64,000 bases of DNA from Augochlora pura (lineage: Eukaryota > Arthropoda > Insecta > Hymenoptera > Halictidae): positions 11,656,001 through 11,720,000 of the forward strand of contig NC_135773.1 of assembly GCF_028453695.1 (NCBI RefSeq), written 5' to 3'. A program made the position numbers and the translations under genes. Shown here one piece after another: positions 28,830 through 41,006 of the stretch; position 1 is the stretch's first letter, and the number at the start of each line of letters is the position of its first letter. The notes under the pieces are model-generated. The model saw only the letters and a list, made by a program, of their open reading frames with translations. It had not been told where the DNA came from and did not search any database.

Positions 28830-29766
28830 TTTGTATCTCTTGTATTTAATAACTAAAGAAAGATTACTTATCAGCACTATAATTATATAAAAAATATATA
28901 TTTATATAATAAATCAATTGAAAGTTCATAAAAAATGAATTGTATTTAGTACCGAAGGGAATGCGAGAGAACACACGCTATACGTCGCGATTCTGTATAG
29001 TAACACCAGTCAACGTGAACGTCAACTGGTGCACTGGTGAACCATGATGTACGAACCAGCAAGACAGTTGAGGGAGGTCGCATTATTTGTATGGATCTGT
29101 TTCTTATAGACACTTCAGTATGTACACAGAGAGTCTCTACTGATTCTGAGATCTATCTGACATCTGATATGAAAAAGTTATAACGTCATGGCGGTATTTA
29201 CGAAAGAAGTATTACTACAGATAACAAAATAAGTATAAATATTATAAACAAATAATCCAATAAAAAGTAATAAATATAGTAATTATATAATACGTAATAA
29301 GTAATGAAAAATAGGCAATTAATAATTGTCAAATAAAGATTTAAAGAAAGAACTATATTAGCTTTTAGTAAAAAACGGAGAAACCTCGTAGGGGAGATAA
29401 AATATCAAATATAATTTTCATTGCAATGTCTTTGTAAAAACTTATACTTAAAAATTTATTAATTTGGATTGTGATTTACATTTTGTTCAAGAAAAACATA
29501 TCCTGTATCGTTATTATTTGTTTTTTTTATAGGGCGTGCATGAATTTGCAAAAATATATCGCATGTACATGACTCGTAAACAGCGATTTTATTAAATATT
29601 TTGTAAGTATATAAAACACTTACATAGTGTAATTTCTGTGAAAAAGCGAAGTATGCACATAAATAATTTACATAATAAACATAGTACCTAATTTAAAAAA
29701 ATGATGTTTTCAAAAACGGAATTTCATATTTCCCAGTTGAAAAGTATTTTATCTTTTTAAGTCTAC
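28830..29766 (-). promoter_or_regulatory. TBCC 3' UTR and SDHAF4 upstream region
   Basis: On the minus strand this runs from the TBCC stop codon to the SDHAF4 start. A minus-strand AATAAA at about 29588-29593 could end the TBCC transcript. The stretch 28950-29200 is less AT-rich and probably holds the SDHAF4 promoter; it contains an ATGGCGG core at 29188-29194 (plus orientation). No ORF is convincing. Confidence 0.4.
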
Positions 29767-30795
29767 TTAATCCCAATTTTTTACACGTAATTCTGGTTCA
29801 AGAACACTCCAATTCGGTGAATGTTTCTCATCCGATAACCAATTAAAATCATCGATACAATTCCAGTTATTCATTTTTGGATCAAGACCTGCTAGATTGA
29901 AATGATTCATCTGATCTTCGTAGGACCAGTTATAAGGCGCTACACGTATATTTGTACAATCTTCTATGATCGATCTACTTGTGACATGCAAATAAATGGT
30001 ACAATCTGTCGAAGAATGTAATCGAAGTTGTTGACACGCAAAAGCGAATAGACATTCACTACAATCGTGGGCGAATACAGATGACGGTACTGGTCCAACT
30101 AATACAGTACATTGCTTCAAGTTTATCATATGCAAAGTACTAGGTGTGCCATAAATTCGTACTGTACAACGAGCTAGATCAGAAAGGTGGATATCGTTCT
30201 TATTCACATTTTCAGCATCAAGAATTATGTGTTCATCAATTTTTCCCGATATCATACACGCACTATCGTCATACTTGCTCGACAATTTGTGATTTTGTTT
30301 TGAAGAGCCATTTACAATTCCTTCGGAGACCTTTAAGTCTTTTAAACCATCTGTTACATCATGTGACTTATCAGACGTTTTCTTCACAACTCGTCTATTT
30401 TTAAACCCAAATTTTTTCTTAGGTAATAACTTGAGTTCCAAATCAGAGGCTCCACTTTCTAGTAACTGTAAATTCTCTTGTGCTCTTCTAATATCATAAA
30501 CTTTTAAAAACATTTTTGATTGTGATAAATAATTTTTTAATGTTTGTATTTCTTTGTTCACTTTATCAAATGTTCCAGGTAAAGCTGAAGTAGATGCACT
30601 AGGTGCATCATCTAACAATTCTTTAATTTTTTTACACGATGAATAAAAAGTATCTTTGAAATAACTACTTTGTTCTGACTCCACAGCTAATGATTGCCGT
30701 TCTTCTCTTCGCCTTTCTATAATATTTTTTCTTTCACGATCCCTTTTGTTAATACGATCTGGTAAACTTCCTTCTATCAATTCAGAAGGATCCAT
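29767..30795 (-). CDS. TBCC: Tubulin-specific chaperone C (tubulin-folding cofactor C)
   Basis: A single-exon frame of 342 codons, against 346 for human TBCC. The N-terminal third is helical and charged (DRINKRDRERKNIIERRREE), matching the spectrin-like TBCC N-domain. A basic linker follows, and the C-CAP/TBCC beta-helix covers about residues 195-325. The catalytic arginine finger is present in the motif ACQQLRLH, Arg258. In the family this Arg stimulates GTP hydrolysis by beta-tubulin in the TBCC-TBCD-TBCE complex and so releases folded alpha/beta dimers. I chose the ATG at 30795 (MDPSELIEG): the frame stays open 32 codons further upstream but with no ATG. That upstream stretch overlaps the end of another ORF whose stop is only 7 nt before this ATG. 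The TBCC ATG has A at -3 and G at +4. Confidence 0.95.
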   Translation of the reverse strand: MDPSELIEGSLPDRINKRDRERKNIIERRREERQSLAVESEQSSYFKDTFYSSCKKIKELLDDAPSASTSALPGTFDKVNKEIQTLKNYLSQSKMFLKVYDIRRAQENLQLLESGASDLELKLLPKKKFGFKNRRVVKKTSDKSHDVTDGLKDLKVSEGIVNGSSKQNHKLSSKYDDSACMISGKIDEHIILDAENVNKNDIHLSDLARCTVRIYGTPSTLHMINLKQCTVLVGPVPSSVFAHDCSECLFAFACQQLRLHSSTDCTIYLHVTSRSIIEDCTNIRVAPYNWSYEDQMNHFNLAGLDPKMNNWNCIDDFNWLSDEKHSPNWSVLEPELRVKNWD

Positions 30796-30802
30796 AATGT
30801 TG

Positions 30803-31162
30803 CTATTTTGTAGTGCAGATGATATCTTCTGTAATACTTTTAAGTTTAAAACACGGGTTATTATTTTCCACCAACATAGGTTTACTTTCAAATTTGTATG
30901 TTAATGCATTGTAGATCTGATCTTCTATGCCTTCAGATTTCCTGTGCTGGATCTAAAAAAAATATAAGAACATATATAATAATGTAAAACATATATAGTA
31001 AAGTTTACGAAACCTGTTATTTTACTGATATACTCTATAATCAATGTGATGGCGCATACACACCTGTTGTAAATATTTTTCATTAGAATAATGTATTTCT
31101 AGATAAGAACCATTTGAACCATCACTTCCTATTAGAAAATCTGAAGATCCCATGAACTCCAT
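30803..31162 (-). CDS. Unrecognised 82-residue protein between CEBPZOS and TBCC
   Basis: Two minus-strand exons (31162-31064 and 30952-30803) join in phase 0 across a CAG|GTGTGT donor and a TTTTTTTAG acceptor to give 82 codons. The N-terminus is MEFMGSSDFLIGSDGSNGSY. The middle has LEIHYSNEKYLQQ, IQHRKSEGIEDQIYNAL and TYKFESKPMLVENNN; the end is ITEDIICTTK. It has no signal peptide or membrane segment and is mixed-charge and probably partly helical. I do not recognise the family. Its ATG is 13 nt after the CEBPZOS stop, in the same exon, and its stop is 7 nt before the TBCC ATG, in the same exon. It therefore lies as the middle cistron of one transcript, or is a conserved upstream ORF regulating TBCC. 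That the frame stays open across a real-looking intron supports translation. Confidence 0.6.
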
Positions 31163-31175
31163 GTAGATCTAATGT

Positions 31176-31720
31176 TCATTTCTTTGTTGTTTCCCACATT
31201 TGACTGTCATACAATCTTACTATGGTATTCCCAGACAATTTTTCAATAGTCTTATAATATATTTCTAGGACGAATGGATAATGCTGGTGCATGTAATACC
31301 TGCAATCTAATGAAAATCTGTATAAACATAACAATCGACTCACAAAAGAAAAATTTAGAAGAACCCAATTTAATGTGAATGACATCATTTTATGAAATTA
31401 AATAAAATTTTAATAAACTGTGAAAATTTGCAGTAAGATTTATTTATTGTATCTTATGTTTGCTAGACTGTATACAGATTAATACGTACAATTATGTAGT
31501 ATCGTTTTATTATAAATTGATACACTAATAGGAGCTGTGTGTAGAGATAACCTAAAAACATAAAAAAATCGTGAAAGGCGATGTGCAACTTACCTTGAGA
31601 CCTATTCATACAGCGCCAAACTGAGTATGATGCACCTGCGAATAAGACTTCAAGTACAATAGCTGCTTTCAGACCACCTTTTAGAAAACGAAATGATGAT
31701 TTTGGTTGCTTGTAAAGCAT
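31176..31720 (-). CDS. CEBPZOS: CEBPZOS-like small mitochondrial membrane protein
   Basis: Two minus-strand coding exons (31720-31594 and 31306-31176) join in phase 1 to 85 codons; human CEBPZOS has 80. After a basic start (MLYKQPKSSFRFLKGGLK) comes one hydrophobic helix (AAIVLEVLFAGASYSVW, about residues 19-35). The tail reads MNRSQDCRYYMHQHYPFVLE, then IYYKTIEK, matching the family pattern SQDFR..YPFxLEVYYKS. Vertebrate CEBPZOS is reported in the mitochondrial membrane; its role is unclear. The splice is fixed by the family match: the acceptor is TTCATTAG, not the nearby TTGCAG. Upstream codons in frame begin TTG and are preceded by an acceptor at 31742-31743. A 5' UTR exon ends at the donor CCGG|GTAAGA (31840), leaving a 98-bp intron. 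The same exon continues into the next ORF. Confidence 0.85.
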
Positions 31721-33900
31721 ACTACTTAATACCAAGATTTCCTAAAATGGAAATCATCAATACCGTAAAGAATGATGTGCGTCTCGAGACATCGAGATCA
31801 AGTGCGATGGGAAGGGATGGTGTATACGTACAATCTTACCCGGCTTGGTCACGTTGTACAAAACTCTCGAAAAGACACGAGTTTGTTCGATAAAATTTGC
31901 GGGAAATTTAAATATTAAGATGCAAATATAACAAATGACATGGTGAGATGCGTTCATTTTTCAATTGGCAGAAATACATAATTATTTCAAACTAATTCAT
32001 TAAAAATATAATTTTTATATACGTATTACTAATTACTAATTAATAGGTTTACAAATTTATATAAAATTCGACTAACATTGTGCAGTTTGAAATTATAATT
32101 TGTAGTGCTACACTTACACATTTTTACTTAATTATAATCGTGCTTGGATACAGTTAAATGTGATACTAGATGAAATATAAGCATAGCTGTTATTACAAGT
32201 ACTGTTAATATTTTTTTAGTGGTGTGCAAATAAAAAATAATATAAAGTGAGTATAAACGGCATGTAAAGTAAATAATTTGCTACAAGTCGGACAAACGTT
32301 TTTTTCAGTTTATTGTAATGAAATGTTAATATATACAATAGTTTAGAGTTTATTATTATGTAACATATAGTTCAATATTTCTCTCGCCTATTGCGGGGAC
32401 ACTAAGAGATTTGAAAGCTAATTATACAGAAGTAATATATCACAAGAAAATTTTACTAGTGTAATACTTTACGTGTTTAATTGTAATATTAATTTCATGG
32501 TGTACATATTTTGGAAAAAGTGCAGGCCTTCATACTTATGGAAACAGTCTAAGTTAAAAATTGTAGAAGAATATTTATTATACAGTCTTTCATACATACG
32601 TAAGCACAGATAAAATATACAAGTAGGGAACACGTCTCCAAAGCAATACTAATTAAGACTGTATTTCCAAGTACATTTCATTACATTACACAGCAATAAA
32701 AAAATAATCATTAAGATGATCTTTCTGGTGATTTGTACAAGAAATGACTGAATATCCCTATTTAATATATTAAATGTTCAAAGTGATGTATGAATTTTGT
32801 ATCAAAATTTTGTTTAATTTTTATACGATTTAATTTCCAATTATTATTACATCAATCTATTATTAAATTTGTTACAATACTTCAATCTGCAATAATACAA
32901 GCGGTGCCTTACTGAAATAACTTGTTAAATAATGTATGCTATATTTGAAAAAGTTACGAAATATATTCTCATTTATGAAAAATAGGAAATGTCCACTATT
33001 ACATGTACTATACATAAATGTAACTACTTATTTACGCATTTGGCTGACTCCTTATAATTTATTTGAAATATCATTTTCGATAAATTATAAGTAACACAAG
33101 CGCGTAACTCATGCATTATTGGTCTTAAAACGATCCCACTAGTGTCTAGCGTTACACAATTTTAATATGAAATACGTAAAATAGATATTCTAAGAACAAA
33201 CACTCATTGCTATCATAACAAACGGCAGTTCTTTTCATAAAACCATATATTTATCATTTTATGTACATATGAAATGATAATGTAAAACCTAACAAATTAA
33301 GAAAGTAATGTAGAATAATTGTAATAATATACATAAAAATTCTTAAACAAATTTTATTATTTTCTTTCTTTCTGATAAAGCTGAATCATATTATAATCTA
33401 GTTGGATCTAATAGATACTTCGATTGCACTGTGAAAACTCAAGGTATTACATTACGATATATCATCCTTTTATGCCTAAGTATTATTACTGTTCATTATA
33501 TCCTTTAAAACATTGATACATCTGGTCCAAAATTATTTAAAAATCATTTATTATGAATTAACATAATATAATACTGTTTAAGAAGTAGTTATTTCATCTG
33601 AATTCTTTATTTTTTATTTTTTTTTTGTTATAAATTAAATATAAAATTACTTTCCTTTAATTTGCAAATTTATTTGTAAATATTTTTGCCCCTTATTTAC
33701 ATAAAATAATTTAAATGATTAATATTTTATGCAAATTTCTATATTTATTTATTTTGTTAAACGTGGCAAACTTTGTATCTCGAGTTATTGTATTATTTTA
33801 GTCTTATAAAAAAGAAGACTTTTACGAATTTTTGTTATTGCTTTTCTATGTCTCACAACGAAATACAAAAGTACTTAATTACAAAGAGACAATTAAAACA

Positions 33901-33922
33901 TTATATATATATATATATATAT
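33901..33922. repeat. TA dinucleotide microsatellite
   Basis: About eleven TA/AT units in the AT-rich tract downstream of WDR26. Confidence 0.85.
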
Positions 33923-35755
33923 GTAATGTCAATATTATGAATAAGTGAAAAGAAACATATCACTGAAAAGTTGATGACAATGATGCACATTGAACTTGAA
34001 TACTATTCAAGTGTATTTTTAGATACAATGTACTACATGTTATGTTATATTGAAAATTGCGTAAAGTTATAAATTGAATATGAATTGAAATTATTGAAAA
34101 ATGCTGGAAACTTTTAGATTATAAAGTGCTAAGGCACCAGAGGTAAATGCAAATGATAACAGTGATTGACATCATATTCTCTCACTATAATTTCAGGGCC
34201 ATAAACTACAGACATTTTTTTTTATGTAAATGTATTTATAGTATTATTTGTTCTGATAGTATTTGTACAAATGTACCTTACAGCTTCTGATATATTGTGA
34301 AACCTCTAGTTTTGTTTTTTAACTGCTTATTACCAGGCTTAAAAAATGTAATATTTCGTTACTGATGACCATGCTTCAAGATGTTATGTTTTTCAGTAAC
34401 AAAACATACAATATATTATTTTGTTATATGTTTTCATGTTTCATTTGTTTTTTTGAATAGTTACTATTCAATAATGCATTTGGGAAAAATGGAATAGTAT
34501 TGATTGTAATGATTTGATATGATCAGAACAGAAGTATAACGTACACATTACGTATAAGTATATGTAATAAGTACAGCAAAAAAAGATGCTGTAATTTTAT
34601 ATATGCTTAAATTGTGAACTATTCGTAGAGTTATATGCTTGCTTTTGATTTCTGATTTCTAAACATTAGTACATTATGAATGATAATTTTTGTCACTTGG
34701 TATTAATAGTGAGATTTAATAACGTAAATAATAAGAAAAGAATGCTGTATATGCAAAATATTTGATTTATAAAAAATGTAACCAATGTTTCCAAATAAAA
34801 ATTAAAAATCTATACAGTCTACAGATACTATTTAAAAGTTTTCACAAGCTGGAAATTTTAAGGCAAATGTAATTATTTATAAATTTTTACACCAAGTGCG
34901 TATATTTGAATATAAAATCACAGTATTTAATAAAGGTACTAATTTTAGTATTGATGCTTAACTTACAAAGCGAGTTTAGTTCTTATTAGAATGAAATTAT
35001 CAAGCACTTCAATTATCTGATGAAATTTTGAATTGAATTTCATATTTTATGAAATATTTGAAACATTTGCCAAGTTCACAATTTACCTCAGTTGTCTCTC
35101 ATTGCAAATTATTCTACCGAAACTAAATTTTCTTTCATACAGTATTTATATTATTTCTATACTTTTTACCTCATCTCAAGACATCGGCATGTAAATCGAA
35201 ACACACAGTATCATTGTATGATGGCAGTTATATCTGTGATGAAAAATAAGAGTAATATCACCTTTATTAATGATTAAAAAAATTAACTAGAAATCCATCA
35301 AGCATGAAACTGTTATTTACAACATTTTATTTTTGGAAAGGTTAAATTTGACATCATTTCTGTCAAAACAAATATTCTATTATAATTTCGCAAAACCACT
35401 TTTGCCTTTCATAATGTTCTTATTAATGCACATTAATTTGTTTCATTACATTAATTCTAAGACGGCATTTGTTGAATTTCTATTCTGTCTTAATCTAATC
35501 TAGGAGACATTATTATGCTGTTTTTATTTTCAATCATTAGCTCTCATCAATAAATTATTCAAATTCAATTTTAACAGGCAAACAGATTGTACGGATTCAT
35601 AGAAAAACCGTCAATAGAAAAGAAATAGTTGTTCAAATAACGTCCGATGATCAGTTTTTTAATTAGTTAGCAATTGATGCTAACGTAACCCTCATTTACT
35701 CTTGTACAGTCATTTACCCAGACTTACAGTAATGAGGCATAAACAGATAGCTGCT

Positions 35756-35780
35756 GGGGGCGGGGGGGTTGGGGGGCAGG
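35756..35780 (+). other. G-rich tract, potential G-quadruplex, in WDR26 3' region
   Basis: Plus strand: G5-C-G7-TT-G6-CA-GG. There are three long G runs, each able to be divided, in a setting that is otherwise about 30 percent GC. It lies about 80 nt beyond the WDR26 stop, so the WDR26 mRNA would carry the C-rich complement, while the template or an antisense RNA would carry the quadruplex-prone strand. Confidence 0.75.
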
Positions 35781-35858
35781 AAAGAGTCAATGTGACAATC
35801 AATATGACAGTCTTTTGAACACCATGAAATGATGGGCCCATTGTTGCACTGTAGTTCG

Positions 35859-38800
35859 CTACGATACCATTTCATGCCAGCCACTATCATTTGAGGAGTT
35901 GCTCTCCAATGGTACTAAAAGTTTGACAAAATTTAATCGCTAATTTATTACATAATAAATAAAGTCATAGTGATACCTAAAGTTTAGAATAACAAAGTAT
36001 TTATTATAATAAACTCACCAGTCTTGTCACTTTCAGTTTTCTCTGGAGATGAAGATCTGGGACCCCATATTCTTACAGTACAATCGTCTGATACAGAAGC
36101 CAACATATGATGATATACTGGATTCCATGAAACACAATTTACTGTCCCACTGTGTCCTGTTAATGTTGCTATTGGTAGTTCTCTCTTGATATGCCACACA
36201 TACACTTTAGTATCTGAAACAAAAGTAAAACATATATCGTATTACGTAATTAAAACAAATATATAATAGGTCATATTGAATTTGCTGTAATTCAATGTAC
36301 CTTCACTACCAGAAGCAATGAAATCTTGATTTACACCACCGAAACAACTATGAATTGTAAAATGCCCTTGTGTAACACCTTGGAAACGTCTTACTAGACA
36401 TCTATCTTGTAGATCCCACAGATCTACACTCTGATTAGCTATATTCAAAAGTGCAAGTCGATCTGTTTTATTTACAGTAAATGACATCACAGGATGGTCT
36501 TCTTGTAATCTATAATATTATATTTACGCTTTCGTGGATGCCGTTGTAGCTTATAATTCAGTATGAATAAATAATATTTGCAATCTTACATTGTAAAGTC
36601 ACATAAGTCGTCAAAACTGTATCCTCTAATTCGATGATGTGAATCAGCAGCTAAGACGGTTTTCCCATCATTTTTGCACCACAAGCATTTTACTCTGACA
36701 CCTTCCCATGATTCTGACACGTTTCCTTCCAGGTCCTAAAATATCATTATAAATGAACACTTGAAGATTCGTTCATTTTACAATTGATATTAATTATAAA
36801 ATAAACGTGATTGATATGTTACAAATTGATAGAATTGTCCACGAAGTCCTCCCGCCACAAATTTACTTGAATCAGGATACCAGGCGCAAGCCGTAAGTGA
36901 ATCGTCAGTACTTTGGGTAACTGTAGCACGTAATTCATAATCGGGTGGATCAATACTCCAAAGCCAAAGTTCTGGACAATCTTCGGGTCCACAGGCAATA
37001 AGAAGGCTGCTATCAGGACTCCAAGCAATTAATGCCACTCCATAGGTGTGACCTTGTAATGTTTTTCTATGAGTTACTTTTAATGTTTCCTATTTTCATT
37101 AGAAATTTATTAATAGATTGTTTGCAAATTATTATTTTATTATGTGCAACAATTTACTTACAGGATCAACGTCCCAAATAATTACAGACATATCCTTGGA
37201 ACCTGTAGCTAACTTGAGACCATCTGGAGAGAATTTACAATACCATACTTCATCCATGTGGTTATTGAGCACTTGTATAGTATGGCATGGGAACTGTTCT
37301 TTGTTGCAACTATGATCCACGAGCAGCGAAACATTTTCTAAAGTCGTCTAATTGGCGAGACAAAAATTAATTATATTTACGTTAATAAAGAGCAATACAA
37401 TATTTAATGCAATAGAATGAGTGATACTTTCCATGCAATTTTGAATTGACTAAATGATTTTATTTGACATACACTTATATTGTAGTGGAAATTTAAAATA
37501 GAACCATAGTACTGGAGTTGTATAAAATTAATTAAATAAATAGTACCTGAGTTTGAGTTACATGGTATGTGCATTGCTGATTTTGCATCTCTACAGCTTG
37601 GCACAGTAGATAGTGAAGACGACGTGGTGGTAACATAATAGAAGGTGGCAGGAATTTCTGTAGTCTATCCATTAAGGCTGCCCTTGATGTTGCGCCTTTG
37701 CCATCCCAGCCTGCTCGTGTCTGTTAACAAGTGTCTATTTGCTAGTGATCAAATTTTCAGTAGCAGGTTAGTTTCAGAAATTATTATGCATATTAATTTT
37801 TTGAGAGTTCATTAGTAGCCAATCTCTATTGCAACAAAATATGCAGTACACGTTATATTGCGAGTGTTTCTGCAATATCATATTTTCAATAATTATGTTT
37901 TATAGTACCTGTAACTCATCGCGTCCACTACACATTAAAAATGCAGACAATTGGTGGACACGACTTGTATTATGACCTAGGGGTGTAAGTTCGTTGCGTA
38001 AAACTTGTATTGCTTCTACTACCAATTCATCTTCCAAGTATTCTAAGTATTTTTGTTCTAGTAATAAGAACTTCATTTCCTGAAATCAATGAATATTAAT
38101 GAGATATATATTAATGAGAATACATTTATAATTAATGAGCATACTAAACATACTTAATCCTTTGCAAATTTTTTTGTATTTCTTTTATTATTTTACAACA
38201 ATTAACAAACTTTATGTATGACATGATTTTTTCCAATTGCAATTATTGCCATAAATGCAACACATCCCCACAGAATGCTCAGTTTCAAATTCTTTTGTTT
38301 GCAAAGAATTAGTAGAATTAGACAATTTTAATGATAATGATTTTTACCACTAAACTCTGACTCGTGTCATTTAAAAATGATTTAAGTTCATTAAGATCAT
38401 GTTCTGCCTTAGTCCAATCCCCATCCATAACATGATGTCTAAACTTTGCAGCTGCAGGATGATCTAGTCTGCAACCTGATTCTTGCATAAGTAGATCTGC
38501 TGTTCGACTGAAATCGACATTTTATTTTATTAATTTTAATTAATTAATGAACTTGTATAGGTTTAAAAATATATTAGATACTTTATTTTTGTTTAAAGCA
38601 TACATCTACTCAACCAGGTAACCAGCAAATCTACTCAGAAAAAAGTAAACAATCTTTGCATGTTTTCAGTACTAAACTGAAAATAATATTATACTATTAT
38701 ACTCTATTGCTAATACAATTTATAATTATATGCCTGCATATATTGCTTTTTTATATTGCGTACATCATTATAAAGCAAGTATAACTTGCAGATACTAGTG

Positions 38801-39341
38801 ACTATATTTCAAGGTTCTATAATTAGCTTTCTCCCACCACACAGTATGCAGTCCAGATAGGTTGCAATACAATAGTTCTGATAAATGCATACGTACAAAG
38901 AACACTGAAGAAACAAAGAACACTGAAGAAACAAAGAAACATTTAAAACCAATAAGAAGAATAAAATAATTATTAGCAAACCATAAATATTGTATTAAAT
39001 ATGAAACAGTTTCTGAAGCATGTACAGGATATTAATATTCTCCCATGAAAATCTAAATTTTTCCACAAATCATAATCGCATAAGAGTCAAATGATATTGA
39101 CTACATACTCAAGTCCAACTGTCTTCAAATGCTGTCCAATAAGTCTCACAATGTCTTGATTAGTTTTATCCATTATTTTTGGAGGTCCTAAGTTCTGATT
39201 TGTTTCTCCGTTTACACCGTTGATGTCACTGTCTGATTCTGGCATTATATTGCCATTTGCGTGAGGTCCACCAGAGTCAGCTGTGCCTCCATTCTGCTGA
39301 AGTCCAGAGGAAATGCCGCCATTTGAGGTCTGCTGTTGCAT
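35859..39341 (-). CDS. WDR26: WD repeat-containing protein 26 (CTLH/GID E3 ligase subunit)
   Basis: Ten minus-strand exons join without frame error to 598 codons: 39341-39109, 38507-38348, 38079-37909, 37720-37547, 37347-37162, 37089-36823, 36735-36590, 36509-36301, 36213-36019 and 35914-35859. A Gly/Asn/Gln-rich N-terminus (1-55) leads to a LisH motif (about 62-92, [12 protein letters not shown]..) and a CTLH region ([13 protein letters not shown]). The C-terminal half is a WD40 propeller ([53 protein letters not shown]). The protein ends [15 protein letters not shown]. In the family WDR26 (yeast Gid7) bridges CTLH ring-ligase modules and recruits substrates. Vertebrate WDR26 is about 660 residues, the difference being in the N-terminus. 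An acceptor (TATATAACAG) lies 4 nt upstream of the ATG, so there is a 5' UTR intron. The final coding exon is only 56 nt. Confidence 0.95.
38895..38940. repeat. 18-bp tandem repeat in WDR26 intron 1
   Basis: The unit ACAAAGAACACTGAAGAA occurs twice in full and then partly a third time. It is purely intronic (intron 38508-39108). Confidence 0.85.
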
Positions 39342-41006
39342 TACGCTGTTATATACACATGGAAGCGTTATTCCTCATAGCAATGTCTGGTCCATGATGC
39401 GAGAGCATACATGGTACTGGCGTAACGTGTTATGTTTTCAAACTTGACACAAGATGCAATTCTTTGGGTTTCTGGAGAAAAATGTTAAAGCACTTTCTGT
39501 TTTTATATGTAGGGTCTCTAACTACTGAATGGGATTTTACTAATTTGATATGAAAAGTAAGAAAACAGCATTGGAAACAGCATGTATGAAATGCATTCGA
39601 CGTCGGTATGTCTCGAAATTCTGGAAGAATCGAGATACACGCGAAAGCGTCATTATGAAGGGGGTAGGCCCCTTCGTGTGTTGACTACACGGTCACGACG
39701 TCTAGGGGCCTGATTGCGTTACCGATAATTTTCCATCTCGGGATCGGTGTGGTGCTCGTCCGCTGGTCGTAGGGTAGTCGGGAGAGAACTACGGGACCTT
39801 TTGCGCGGTGGCGGAGCGAGTCCACCGTCGTCCGACTCGCCGCTCGAGGCCAGGCTTATGCGCGTACCGCCCCGTTTTTCACACGATTATTGTCCCTAAG
39901 ATCGTTGGTGGGGCTGGGGCTGGAGCACGCACGCAGCCACGGTTGCGTTCTACGGAAAACTCGTAGCCTCCCCCCTTTTTTTCCACTTGTCTTCTCGATT
40001 TACGCGTGTATCGTTTATTCTGTCGGACTTTATTGCCCGACGATCAGAAAACGAAGAAAAACAGAATTCTTGTATGTCTGCCAAAACGGATACGAACAAT
40101 GACTGCTACACAGCTGATACTTGTTTAGATCGTCGTTTACGTCACACTGATCTTCTTTGCAGATAGTTCCGCTGACTATGGCGCCCACTATGTCCGCTCA
40201 CATATGTACGTTGCCTTTCTAAACCCGTGAAATCCGTTTGCTTGGGACTTTCGCTGTAGGATGGCACTACCTATCCAATGAAACAATGTGTAGCGGGCGT
40301 TTTGAACTCTCCTTAGGAATTTTTTCGTAAATATTAGAAGGTTAAATCAATCGTTTTGAGCAAGTTGAAAAATTGAAGATGAAGTAATCTTGTTAATATT
40401 ATGCAATGATTTTGGTCTTATACATTAAGCATTTAATTTGATTATGCAACCAAAATGCTATTTAATAGATTCTACTTTTGAGTATACTATGGTATTTTGC
40501 AACTAACTTACATTATCTATCAAGTATTTTAAGCGTGCTGGTTGTAATATTATTAATGCCAAAAATTGAATAATGAACATTTACTTTAAAGTAAATGATA
40601 TTCTCCTAACATTCAATTTATGTCAATTACATTATCGTAGATTATATATCTTTTAATAATATTAATGAACATAACATTATTTAATGTCAAATAAATGAAG
40701 TAGCAATCAAATATTTCAAGAGGTCGTAATCTTGTAAAATAAACTGGGAAACAACATACCATTAATAATGTCTGCTGTTATACGTATGTATTAAAATTAA
40801 TTGTACGTTAACCGTTTAACTTGTATGATGAAATGTAAGTAGAAATTTTCCGATAGAATCGATACGAACCGTCTTATACAATTATTCTACCGGCACGCTT
40901 CAATAGTAGATGCAGTTCGCGTATAACTTCGTGGGGTGCAAGTGGATTCCACTGTTAGGTTAGCTCGTCGACTATGGGGAGCCGGCGTGTGCCACTACCA
41001 CTAGTC
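39342..41006. promoter_or_regulatory. WDR26 5' region and divergent upstream DNA
   Basis: An acceptor just before the WDR26 ATG shows that an upstream untranslated exon exists on the minus strand. The CpG-containing stretch 39590-40200 is the probable WDR26 promoter and first exon, although I cannot fix its donor. 40300-40870 is AT-rich with no features. From about 40900 the composition rises in GC towards the next start site, which faces right. A 70-codon plus-strand ORF at 39890 is not convincing. Confidence 0.4.

Larger units (their letters stand above)
31841..35858. other. Promoter of the CEBPZOS-TBCC unit, then long AT-rich tract with WDR26 3' UTR
   Basis: The first 150 bases should hold the start site of the minus-strand CEBPZOS-TBCC transcript. 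The remainder to 35858 is AT-rich with no coding exon. Being downstream of minus-strand WDR26, much of it may be a long 3' UTR of that gene. A TA microsatellite lies at 33901-33922, and a strongly G-rich tract lies at 35756-35780. Confidence 0.45.

Noticed and set aside
30796..30891. Extending TBCC upstream to a 374-codon frame
   Set aside because: The added 32 codons begin with TTG, not ATG, and overlap the end of the middle ORF; MDPSELIEG fits the family start.
31721..31735. Starting CEBPZOS five codons earlier
   Set aside because: That codon is TTG; the first ATG is at 31720.
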